DNA of 8,730 nucleotides from assembly GCA_903868295.1 (NCBI GenBank), contig CAIPUQ010000272.1, positions 1-8,730 of the forward strand, given 5' to 3'. Numbering within the stretch: position 1 is the first letter of the stretch; each line of letters begins with the position of its first letter. Of this stretch, positions 1-5,800 are shown piece by piece. A program made the translations under genes and the position numbers. Under the pieces are notes generated by a model. It was given only the letters and a program-made list of their open reading frames with translations, ran no database searches and was not told the origin of the DNA. This stretch comes from an uncultured Roseiflexaceae bacterium. GTDB lineage: Bacteria > Chloroflexota > Chloroflexia > Chloroflexales > Roseiflexaceae.

Positions 1-6
1 CACTCA

Positions 7-18
7 GCTCATATGAGC
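7..18. promoter_or_regulatory. 12-bp perfect palindrome, possible operator
   Basis: GCTCATATGAGC is a perfect 12-bp palindrome. It lies immediately downstream of the predicted leftward -10 box (19-24), so it covers the expected transcription start near base 12. That is a classical place for a repressor site. The controlled gene would lie left of the window, so neither target nor regulator can be named. It could also be chance, since 12-bp palindromes occur occasionally. Confidence 0.35.
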
Positions 19-47
19 AGTGTAGCATAGCTTTTAATGATTTGCAA
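19..47 (-). promoter_or_regulatory. Predicted leftward promoter for a gene outside the window
   Basis: Read on the minus strand, TTGCAA (42-47, 4 of 6 to TTGACA) is followed after 17 bp by TACACT (19-24). The -10 is preceded by TGC, making it an extended -10. The spacing is ideal and the region is AT-rich compared with the coding DNA around it. The start would be near base 12, so the leader and gene lie beyond the left edge. It is not the promoter of the thiamine pyrophosphokinase gene, which lies upstream of it in the leftward direction. Confidence 0.5.
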
Positions 48-79
48 TAGTGTCTTTTATCTACACGACAATTGTTGCA
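43..79. repeat. Imperfect inverted repeat in the left intergenic region
   Basis: TGCAATAGTGTC (43-54) and GACAATTGTTGCA (67-79) form about 12 pairs around a 12-nt spacer, with one bulged base (71) and two G-T pairs. The left arm overlaps the predicted leftward -35 box and the right arm lies upstream of it, so a protein-binding site is possible. As RNA it would fold better from the plus strand. No T-run follows, so it is not a good intrinsic terminator. Nothing else is recognisable between 80 and 151. Confidence 0.3.
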
Positions 80-151
80 TTGTGACAAAAGATACATACC
101 GTTAATTGTTTACATGCTGTTGTGAATGTGGTCGATTTCCTCTAGGAGCAA

Positions 152-790
152 TCAAAGCGATTCTGTGTGGATCACGAGTAATAAGCCATCGGTGATGGTG
201 ACATGCGCCTCAGCATCAGTCAAAACGTTGCTCACCCCGCGCGAATGCTCCATGTAGAGTGTTGCATCGAACAGCGGATAGGCCAGTCCCGTGGTCGTAA
301 TGCCGTTCACGGTCGGAGTCAACGGGAGCAGAGACACCACCTCACCGACGGTGCCGTGGATGACAGCCGCCGTCCGAATCAATTCGATGCGCTGTTGTTC
401 TGCATAAATCCGCACGTGTATGTTCGCGAGCATGGGCATACTCAGCATTGCAATGGTGGCGAGTGTGTGATCCCAGCGTCCACCCAGCACACAAAATAAA
501 TCGATTGCATGTGCACCAAGTGACACAGCTGCTTGCAGGGCTAACTCGAGATCTGTTTCGTCTTTTTCACGCGGAAAGCGCTGAATTTCACTTTCTGCAG
601 CCGCAAAAAAGAGTAAACTCGCTTCATCTATTGAATCGAGATCCCCAATCAATAGTTGCGGAGCTCTGCCGAGTGCGGTCAACACCAGTCCTCCCCCATC
701 AGCGGCAATGAGGTAATCTGCGTCGTCGATACAGGCACCGAGGCGTCGGTCTGGGATGACAGGGGCGTTGGCTACGATGACAATACGCAC
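152..790 (-). CDS. Thiamine pyrophosphokinase
   Basis: A 212-residue cytosolic enzyme that transfers pyrophosphate from ATP to thiamine to make thiamine diphosphate. The family signatures appear in the expected order: ADGGG (30-34), GDLDSID (49-55), KDETDLELAL (76-85) and GGRWDHTLA (103-111) in the catalytic N-terminal domain, then VSLLPLTP (152-159), GITTTGLAYPL (163-173) and SRGVSN (183-188) in the thiamine-binding beta domain. Length is normal for a bacterial single-domain enzyme and no key motif is missing. Translation starts at GTG (788-790), preceded by GAGGAG at about 6 nt; no better start is visible. It is transcribed alone and leftward, divergent from galT across 152 bp. No thiamine-diphosphate riboswitch is seen. 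The usual names are thiN or tenI-independent tpk variants, so I leave the symbol empty; the family call is firm. Confidence 0.93.
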   Translation of the reverse strand: MRIVIVANAPVIPDRRLGACIDDADYLIAADGGGLVLTALGRAPQLLIGDLDSIDEASLLFFAAAESEIQRFPREKDETDLELALQAAVSLGAHAIDLFCVLGGRWDHTLATIAMLSMPMLANIHVRIYAEQQRIELIRTAAVIHGTVGEVVSLLPLTPTVNGITTTGLAYPLFDATLYMEHSRGVSNVLTDAEAHVTITDGLLLVIHTESL

Positions 791-814
791 GTCACTCTCC
801 TCAAAATCTTTTCT

Positions 815-843
815 ATTGTAGCGGTGAATGGCCGACCCGTTCG
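815..843 (-). promoter_or_regulatory. Predicted promoter of the thiamine pyrophosphokinase gene
   Basis: On the minus strand TACAAT (815-820) is a good -10 box, 25 nt upstream of the GTG start, with the GAGGAG ribosome site between them. The region 17 bp further upstream (838-843, CGAACG) is a poor -35, so the promoter is weak or activator-dependent. It lies back to back with the galT promoter and shares the 152-bp divergent region. Confidence 0.4.
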
Positions 844-847
844 GTCA
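829..847. promoter_or_regulatory. Imperfect palindrome in the divergent promoter region
   Basis: TGgCCGA-CCCGT-TCGGtCA has arms that match at 6 of 7 positions around a 5-bp centre. It overlaps the place where the -35 of the thiamine pyrophosphokinase promoter should be and sits about 34 bp upstream of the galT -35. A repressor or activator site for one or both genes is possible. No regulator gene is in the window. Confidence 0.3.
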
Positions 848-880
848 GCTATGCGGGTGGAAGTTTTGAATACGCAGAAA

Positions 881-911
881 ATGACACATTTCGCCGTTTT
901 CAACTTACAAT
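881..911 (+). promoter_or_regulatory. Predicted promoter of the galT operon
   Basis: TACAAT (906-911) is a good -10 box placed 31 nt before the galT ATG. ATGACA (881-886) matches TTGACA at 5 of 6 positions but with a long 19-bp spacer; GACACA (883-888) would give 17 bp with a poorer match. AAAGGAA (931-937) is the ribosome site. This would drive the four rightward genes. Confidence 0.45.
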
Positions 912-942
912 AGACCCATACCATGACACAAAAGGAATCGAG

Positions 943-1992
943 ATGAACGATGCAGCTGGGATGTGGGAAGAGCGCTGGCATCCACTTCGGCAAGAATGGG
1001 TCGTTATTGCTGCCCACCGTCAGAATCGGCCGTGGGTCGGTCAGCGCGTCAATACACCGCTCCCCGATGTGCCCGCATATGATTCGACATGCTATCTGTG
1101 CCCCGGTAATCCGCGCATCCACGGCACGCACAACCCACCATACAGCGATGTGTATGTGTTTGATAATGATCACCCGTGTGTCGGGCCCCTCGCTCCCGAG
1201 CCAATCCCACCCGTACCTCCGTATCAAACCCGACGTGCCGACGGGATTGCCCGCGTCATATGCTTTAGCCCCATTCATAATGTCACGCTCGCCGAGCTCC
1301 CCGTTGCACACATCCAGCGTGTTGTCGCTGCATGGCAGCAACAGACGTTCGATCTCGGCGCGCTTGCACAGGTCAATCATGTGCTCTGCTTCGAGAACAA
1401 AGGAGCAGTTGTCGGCGTCTCGAATCCGCATCCGCATGGTCAAGTCTACGCCACGAATTTCGTCTTTAAGACAATCCAAACAGCACACGAGGCGATGACC
1501 CACTATGCGCGGTCCGAAGGGCGTGCGCTCATGGCTGATATTATTTCTGCAGAACACCAAGATGGTCGCAGGATCTTGTTCGAAGACGCGCACACCATCG
1601 CTTTTGTACCGTATTTCGCCCGCTATGCGTACGAGGTCTACATCGTTCCGAAGCGGCAAGTGGCGCATTTTCATGCGCTGAATGACCGCGAGTCAGCGTC
1701 ACTGGCTGATGCAATCAAAGCGGTAACGGTGCGTTTTGATAATCTCTGGCAACAGTCGTTCCCCTATGTTATGCCGTTGCATCAAGCGCCAACGGACGGG
1801 AGTAGCTATGACGACTTTCACGCGTACATTACCTTCCACCCGCCGTTGCGGCAGCCTGGGTTGCTCAAATATCTCGCAGGACCGGAAGTCGGCGGCGGCA
1901 ACTTCCTCAATGACACTTCTCCAGAAGCAAGTGCACAGGCACTCCGTGCTGTCAGCAGCCTCCACTATCTGAGCGAAGGAGCGAACCGGTGA
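943..1992 (+). CDS. galT: Galactose-1-phosphate uridylyltransferase (GalT family)
   Basis: A 349-residue HIT-superfamily nucleotidyltransferase. The family moves UMP between UDP-glucose and galactose 1-phosphate through a uridylyl-histidine intermediate (Leloir pathway, cytosol). Visible residues: RxEWV near the N-terminus, zinc cysteines C50 and C53 in CYLCPGN, H112 in FSPIHNVTLAEL, the active-site NPHPHGQ with H163 as ligand and H165 as nucleophile, and H280. Near the C-terminus FHAYITFHPP replaces the usual HxH of the second metal site, leaving HxY; that iron site is structural in E. coli GalT and is often altered. FxNDTSPE near 321-328 resembles the actinobacterial-type enzymes. It is the first gene of the operon and its TGA overlaps the next GTG by 4 nt. 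The neighbouring kinase is arabinokinase-like, so the true acceptor may be another sugar 1-phosphate. Confidence 0.9.
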   Translation: MNDAAGMWEERWHPLRQEWVVIAAHRQNRPWVGQRVNTPLPDVPAYDSTCYLCPGNPRIHGTHNPPYSDVYVFDNDHPCVGPLAPEPIPPVPPYQTRRADGIARVICFSPIHNVTLAELPVAHIQRVVAAWQQQTFDLGALAQVNHVLCFENKGAVVGVSNPHPHGQVYATNFVFKTIQTAHEAMTHYARSEGRALMADIISAEHQDGRRILFEDAHTIAFVPYFARYAYEVYIVPKRQVAHFHALNDRESASLADAIKAVTVRFDNLWQQSFPYVMPLHQAPTDGSSYDDFHAYITFHPPLRQPGLLKYLAGPEVGGGNFLNDTSPEASAQALRAVSSLHYLSEGANR

Positions 1993-3023
1993 GCATCGAA
2001 CGTCAACTCTGCGAACACATACAGCACATCCATGCACATATACGCGATGCAGTGGTCCGTGCGTGTGAGGATAGTGCGCTCGAACAATTGGCGCATGTAG
2101 ACGCCGAAGAAGGCGGAGATACGATTTTTGCAATTGATCGTGTCTCCGAGGCTGTCCTAATCGAACAATTCTCTGTATTGGGGGCAATGGTGCCGTTTCG
2201 ATTGGTTGCTGAAGGGCTGGGCGCATCGGGTATACGCGATTTCCCCGCGGGCGTACAGCACGATGATCTGGCGTACATCATCATTGTTGATCCCATCGAT
2301 GGCACGCGTGGGTTGATGTACCAAAAGCGATCTGCGTGGATTTTGACGGGGGTTGCGCCATATCGTGGGCCAGCGACCAATCTGTCTGACATCACGATTG
2401 CAGTCATGACCGAAATCCCACTCGTCAAGCAACATCTCTCGGACCAGTACTGGGCGATTCGTGGGCAAGGGGTACAAGCCCGACGTTCCAACCGGGTCAC
2501 TGGTGGCGACATCGTCCTACCCGTTCGACCTTCACAGTCGACGACTATTTTGCAGGGATTCGGTAATGTCGCTCGCTTCTTCCCCGGCGAGCGTGCCCGC
2601 CTGGCTGCGGTGGATGACATGGTTGTCACGTTGTTGCTGGGTGCACCACCTGCAGGCCGCGCGCTCTGCTTCGAAGACCAGTACATATCGACCGGCGGGC
2701 AGTTTGCGGAGTTGCTGGCCGGGCATGACCGATGGCTGGCAGATGTCCGGCCGTTGTTACTTGCCCCGTCAGCGCGACACGCACACACCGCCATGTTGTG
2801 TTGTCACCCGTACGATGTCTGCACCGAGCTGATCGCCCGTGAAGCAGGTATTGTTGTCTGTAAAGCAAACGGTACTGCCCTTGATGCGCCACTCGACGTC
2901 GGTTCGCCGGTCTCGTGGGTCGCGTTTGCCAATGAAGCGCTCGCCGCCACCGTGTTACCTGCACTCCAAGAAGCGTTGCGTCAACACGATATGCCACTGG
3001 AGGAACATCATGCCTTGGCGTAA
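1989..3023 (+). CDS. Inositol-monophosphatase-family sugar phosphatase
   Basis: A 344-residue member of the Mg-dependent, lithium-sensitive IMPase/FBPase superfamily, cytosolic. Seen in order: GDTIFAIDRVSE (43-54, the DxxTxxDxxxE region), E75 in VAEG (counterpart of the GEE motif), DPIDGTR (101-107, metal-binding motif 1) and HPYDVCTELIAREAG (273-287, motif 2 with D276), so the metal site looks intact. About 70 residues longer than a plain IMPase, mostly between the two motifs. Translation starts at GTG inside the galT stop (GTGA), with AAGGAG (1976-1981) 7 nt upstream, so the two are translationally coupled. The substrate cannot be read from sequence. Human IMPA1 is known to hydrolyse galactose 1-phosphate, so an inference is that it clears or salvages the sugar 1-phosphate made by the next gene. 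Other options are a different sugar phosphate, inositol phosphate or 3'-phosphoadenosine phosphate. Confidence 0.85.
   Translation: MSIERQLCEHIQHIHAHIRDAVVRACEDSALEQLAHVDAEEGGDTIFAIDRVSEAVLIEQFSVLGAMVPFRLVAEGLGASGIRDFPAGVQHDDLAYIIIVDPIDGTRGLMYQKRSAWILTGVAPYRGPATNLSDITIAVMTEIPLVKQHLSDQYWAIRGQGVQARRSNRVTGGDIVLPVRPSQSTTILQGFGNVARFFPGERARLAAVDDMVVTLLLGAPPAGRALCFEDQYISTGGQFAELLAGHDRWLADVRPLLLAPSARHAHTAMLCCHPYDVCTELIAREAGIVVCKANGTALDAPLDVGSPVSWVAFANEALAATVLPALQEALRQHDMPLEEHHALA
2999..3004 (+). promoter_or_regulatory. Shine-Dalgarno that fixes the kinase start
   Basis: GGAGGA lies 5 nt before ATG 3010 and is the best ribosome site in this stretch. It selects 3010 over an ATG at 3025 (20 nt away) and over an in-frame ATG at 2839 buried in the phosphatase gene. 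The kinase therefore starts 14 nt inside the 3' end of the preceding gene. Confidence 0.8.
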
Positions 3024-4401
3024 TATGACCGTATTGGCACCGAACATTGACGTGCATGCGGTCCAATCCACATTATCGACAACCTTCGACCCGGCAGCGC
3101 CTGTGTGGGTTGCCCGTGCGCCCGGGCGCCTCGACGTGATGGGTGGGATTGCTGATTATTCTGGTTCGTTGGTGCTCCAGTTACCGCTTGCATTGGCTGC
3201 TGTGGCATATGTGCAGCACCGTTCCGACGGCCGTGTCCTCATCGAAAGTCGTGCCGATGCATCGGTCTTGGGCAACCAACGAGCGGCCTATGCGACGCGA
3301 GATGTGTGTGAACTCGGTGTGTCGGTTGAAGCCGTGCGCGCAGTTGTGCAGGCCAATCCAGCAACCGCCTGGGCTGGCTATGTTGTTGGCGCATTGACTA
3401 TCCTGGTGCATCAGACGGGTGTTAATTTGAGTGGCGGGGTCACTATTGTCATCGATTCGGATGTGCCACTGGGCAAAGGGGTGAGTTCGTCGGCTGCCAT
3501 CGAAGTCGCTACCATGCGTGCGCTCGCAGCTGCCTGCGGACGCGACATCGAGGCGACGACACTGGCACTGTGGTGTCAGATGGTCGAAAATCTCGTTGTC
3601 GGTGCCCCGTGCGGCGTCATGGACCAGATGACTTCCGCATGCGGTGTGGCAGACACGTTGCTCGCGTTACGCTGCCAACCCGCGCAGCTCCTCCCCGGCA
3701 TTTCGCTTCCGCGTGATGTGCAGGTATGGGGCATCGACTCAGGGGTACGACACTCGGTCGGTGGTGCGGACTATGGGTCGGTACGGGTCGGTGCATTTAT
3801 GGGGTTGCGGATACTCGAAGCGTATGCACAGCAGCAGCAGATACCGCACGCACATTGGAACGGGTATCTCGCGAACATTACGCCATCAGAATATACCGAA
3901 TACTTTCACAACGTCTTGCCCGAAACCATCACCGGGGCGGACTTCACCACGCGCTACGGTACACACGGCGATGCCGTCACAACAATCGATCCTACCCGCG
4001 TCTATCAAGTGCGTTCGTCCGCCAACCATCCCATCGCAGAGCATCACCGGGTACAGCTCTTTGCGCAGCTGGTGAGTGGGTATCAAGATGTCACCTCTGC
4101 GACAATCCTCGGTGAGTTGATGTATCAATCCCACCACAGTTACACCGGGTGTGGGCTTGGGTCAGACGCCACCGATGCGATTGTAGCTGCAGTCCGGAGC
4201 AAGGGGCCGAGCCATGGCCTGTATGGTGCCAAAATCACCGGAGGAGGGAGCGGTGGCACAGTCGCGATCCTCGGCAGCGCGAGCGCTGCGGATGCCGTCC
4301 ACGAAATAGCAACACACTGTGGCAGTGGACTCGTTATCCATGGTTCGAGTGACGGCGCTGCGCGTAGCCCGGTGACGCGCTGGGAATCATTCGGTCGATA
4401 A
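3010..4401 (+). CDS. GHMP sugar kinase, L-arabinokinase (ARA1)-like
   Basis: A 463-residue GHMP-superfamily sugar-1-kinase. Galactokinase-family hallmarks are present: APGRLDVMGGIADYSGS (37-53) with the catalytic Arg40, the ATP loop PLGKGVSSSAA (153-163), catalytic Asp205 in CGVMDQM, and GGGSGGT (411-417). The sugar motif is not the galactokinase GRxNLIGEHxDY: Glu-His, of which the Glu contacts O6 of galactose, is Gly-Ile here. From memory of plant ARA1, the same PGRLDVMGGIADYSGSLVLQ, WGIDSGxRHSVGGADY (240-255), HSYTGCGLGSD (376-386) and LYGAKITGGGSGGT (404-417) features occur in its kinase domain. L-arabinopyranose is galactose without C6, which fits the loss of the Glu. The family identity is firm; L-arabinose as substrate is inference, and galactose or another sugar is not excluded. 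The N-terminal glycosyltransferase-like domain of plant ARA1 is absent. It is third in the operon, overlapping the phosphatase gene. Confidence 0.88.
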   Translation: MPWRNMTVLAPNIDVHAVQSTLSTTFDPAAPVWVARAPGRLDVMGGIADYSGSLVLQLPLALAAVAYVQHRSDGRVLIESRADASVLGNQRAAYATRDVCELGVSVEAVRAVVQANPATAWAGYVVGALTILVHQTGVNLSGGVTIVIDSDVPLGKGVSSSAAIEVATMRALAAACGRDIEATTLALWCQMVENLVVGAPCGVMDQMTSACGVADTLLALRCQPAQLLPGISLPRDVQVWGIDSGVRHSVGGADYGSVRVGAFMGLRILEAYAQQQQIPHAHWNGYLANITPSEYTEYFHNVLPETITGADFTTRYGTHGDAVTTIDPTRVYQVRSSANHPIAEHHRVQLFAQLVSGYQDVTSATILGELMYQSHHSYTGCGLGSDATDAIVAAVRSKGPSHGLYGAKITGGGSGGTVAILGSASAADAVHEIATHCGSGLVIHGSSDGAARSPVTRWESFGR

Positions 4402-4440
4402 TGCAAACACAATCGGCTCTGAGCTGAGAAAGAGGACTCG

Positions 4441-5352
4441 ATGTTTTCGTCACTGTGGAAGCGCATCCTCGCGGGATGTTTGCTGATCTTAACTCTTGCA
4501 GGGGTGTATTTTCGCGAAGAAATCGTGTTCAATGCACGCCTGATGAATGTCGTACGGGTAGGCAGAACGTATTACGAAGAATATCCGTACCTCACCAAGA
4601 ACATCAGTTACGGGCCCAAGGCACATCAATTGCTCGATGTGTATCGACCTGACGATAATGAGAAACACCCCGTGGTGGTGTACATCTACGGCGGCAGTTG
4701 GAATTCAGGCAACAAAGAATTGTATGCGCTCGTTGCCCAAAAGCTCGTCCCGCAAGGGATGATTGTCGTCGTACCTGCCTATCAACTCTACCCAGATGCC
4801 ACCTATCCGAGCATGGTAAAAGATGTCGCCAACGCTATTGCCTGGACAAAGCAAAATATCTCGTCGTACAACGGTGATCCAACCCGCATTATTGTGGGGG
4901 GACAATCTGCCGGTGCGCAATTAAGTGCCATGGCGCTTCTCGACCCCGCCGTCCAGCAGCTGACGACGACCGAACCTGCACTCTGCGGGTATTTTGGGAT
5001 TAGTGGTGTCTATGACATCGCCGAACAGTACGCCTACGAATATGCAAATGGTCGGACTGCTCCCGTGATGACCGCGGTAATGGGCGGTGTCGAAGGCTTC
5101 ACCGAGACATCGCCGCGACTCCAGCCGTTGGCAGTATTCCCCCGGACACTCCTGATACACGGTGATGCGGATGACACGGTAGACATAAGCATGTCGCAGC
5201 AATATGCAGACGCATTGTCTGCTGCTCGTGTGCCCGTGACGTTCACCCCATACCCAGGTAGAGGCCACTCTGAGCTTTTGTTCCATGCGTTGACCGAGGA
5301 GCCGGGGAGGCTCATCACGGATGTCACCACTTTTGCAAATGAGTGCCCGTAG
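4441..5352 (+). CDS. Membrane-anchored alpha/beta-hydrolase (carboxylesterase type)
   Basis: A 303-residue serine hydrolase of the carboxylesterase/feruloyl-esterase-like group. A single hydrophobic segment (about 9-24) follows K7-R8, so by the positive-inside rule it is a signal anchor with the catalytic domain outside. The core shows LDVYRP (65-70), the oxyanion loop YGGSW (83-87), nucleophile Ser156 in GQSAG, Asp244 in HGDAD and His276 in GRGHSELL, a complete triad. LAGC at 10-13 looks like a lipobox, but the hydrophobic run lies after the Cys, so a lipoprotein is unlikely. Start ATG has GAGGA 4 nt upstream. It lies 39 nt after the kinase with no clear promoter between, so probably co-transcribed. 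An inference from context is that it removes acyl groups from sugars or glycan fragments outside the cell. The substrate is unknown. Confidence 0.85.
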   Translation: MFSSLWKRILAGCLLILTLAGVYFREEIVFNARLMNVVRVGRTYYEEYPYLTKNISYGPKAHQLLDVYRPDDNEKHPVVVYIYGGSWNSGNKELYALVAQKLVPQGMIVVVPAYQLYPDATYPSMVKDVANAIAWTKQNISSYNGDPTRIIVGGQSAGAQLSAMALLDPAVQQLTTTEPALCGYFGISGVYDIAEQYAYEYANGRTAPVMTAVMGGVEGFTETSPRLQPLAVFPRTLLIHGDADDTVDISMSQQYADALSAARVPVTFTPYPGRGHSELLFHALTEEPGRLITDVTTFANECP

Positions 5353-5357
5353 CACTC
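5341..5357. terminator. Small hairpin at the convergent gene junction
   Basis: GAGTGC-CCGTA-GCACTC is a perfect 6-bp stem with a 5-nt loop. It contains the hydrolase stop codon (5350-5352) and ends on the first base of the opposing gene's stop (5357-5359). It may act on both strands, but there is no T-run on either side, so intrinsic termination is doubtful. Confidence 0.3.
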
Positions 5358-5800
5358 TACCATTCCCACGTGTCCGTTGACGGTGGCATCCGCCGTGCGG
5401 TGCGCTGGATCTGCCCAAGCTCGGGGGTGCGATGCAGCGCTTCAGTATTGATGCGGTGGAGCGAAATACGCCGCCAGCGCTCGCTGGCGATAAGCGGATC
5501 GCACGTTGTGAGATCGCTCACGGTCAGAACCAGATATCGATCGGTTGCACGCGGATGGTTCGGCTCATCGACGATATACGCAGCACGGGTAGTAATCACG
5601 GCATCGACGATGGTTGCATGGTACCGCACGCAGCAAGGGGACTGCGGGTGCCACCCACCCACATAAAACGCTATCTCGGTGGTCCCATGCACGTACGATG
5701 CCTGCCCGAGCGGGAGATGGTAGGTCATGGCATCGAGTAACCGTTGTTCGTCACGCGGGCGCTTCAACAGTGCCAGTAATGTTGTTGGGTGTTGGCTCAT
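5357..5800 (-). CDS. Uncharacterised 147-residue protein, partner of UVDE-like gene
   Basis: I do not recognise this protein. It is 147 residues, soluble, with no signal peptide or membrane segment. The first 25 residues look helical and charged. Residues 36-120 alternate hydrophobic and polar positions like a beta-rich domain (IAFYVGGW 43-50, VRYHATIVDAVITT 58-71, RYLVLTVSDL 88-97, RWRRISLHRI 108-117). This faintly recalls PUA/EVE-type nucleic-acid-binding barrels, which is only a guess. The C-terminus (128-142) is basic and probably disordered. The start is secure: ATG at 5800 has a perfect AGGAGG 4-5 nt upstream. It overlaps the end of the UVDE-like gene by 50 nt, so the two are co-transcribed and likely share LexA control. 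Its stop is 4 bp from the convergent hydrolase stop. Confidence 0.75.
   Translation of the reverse strand: MSQHPTTLLALLKRPRDEQRLLDAMTYHLPLGQASYVHGTTEIAFYVGGWHPQSPCCVRYHATIVDAVITTRAAYIVDEPNHPRATDRYLVLTVSDLTTCDPLIASERWRRISLHRINTEALHRTPELGQIQRTARRMPPSTDTWEW

Noticed and set aside
772..1674. 300-codon open frame antisense to galT
   Set aside because: It lies opposite a gene with full family motifs, shows no recognisable domain, overlaps the thiamine pyrophosphokinase start and has no clear ribosome site; it is a codon-bias shadow.
2003..2794. 263-codon open frame antisense to the phosphatase gene
   Set aside because: Ser/Arg/Cys-rich low-complexity product with no motifs, opposite a well-supported IMPase-family gene.
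2839..3009. N-terminal extension of the kinase from an upstream ATG
   Set aside because: The extra 57 residues lie inside the phosphatase gene in another frame and resemble no domain; GGAGGA 5 nt before 3010 gives a better start.
3827..3840. CAG triplet run
   Set aside because: Encodes four Gln in a surface-like stretch of the kinase; too short to be a meaningful repeat.
4372..4402. Possible promoter GTGACG-19-GATAAT before the esterase gene
   Set aside because: Weak matches, long spacer and location at the end of the kinase gene; read-through from the operon promoter is simpler.
4415..4423. GCTC-T-GAGC inverted repeat between kinase and esterase genes
   Set aside because: A one-base loop cannot form a hairpin, and there is no T-run; no terminator.
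4441..4479. Lipobox LAGC at residues 10-13 of the esterase
   Set aside because: Only about two hydrophobic residues precede it; the hydrophobic run follows the Cys, so a signal anchor fits better.
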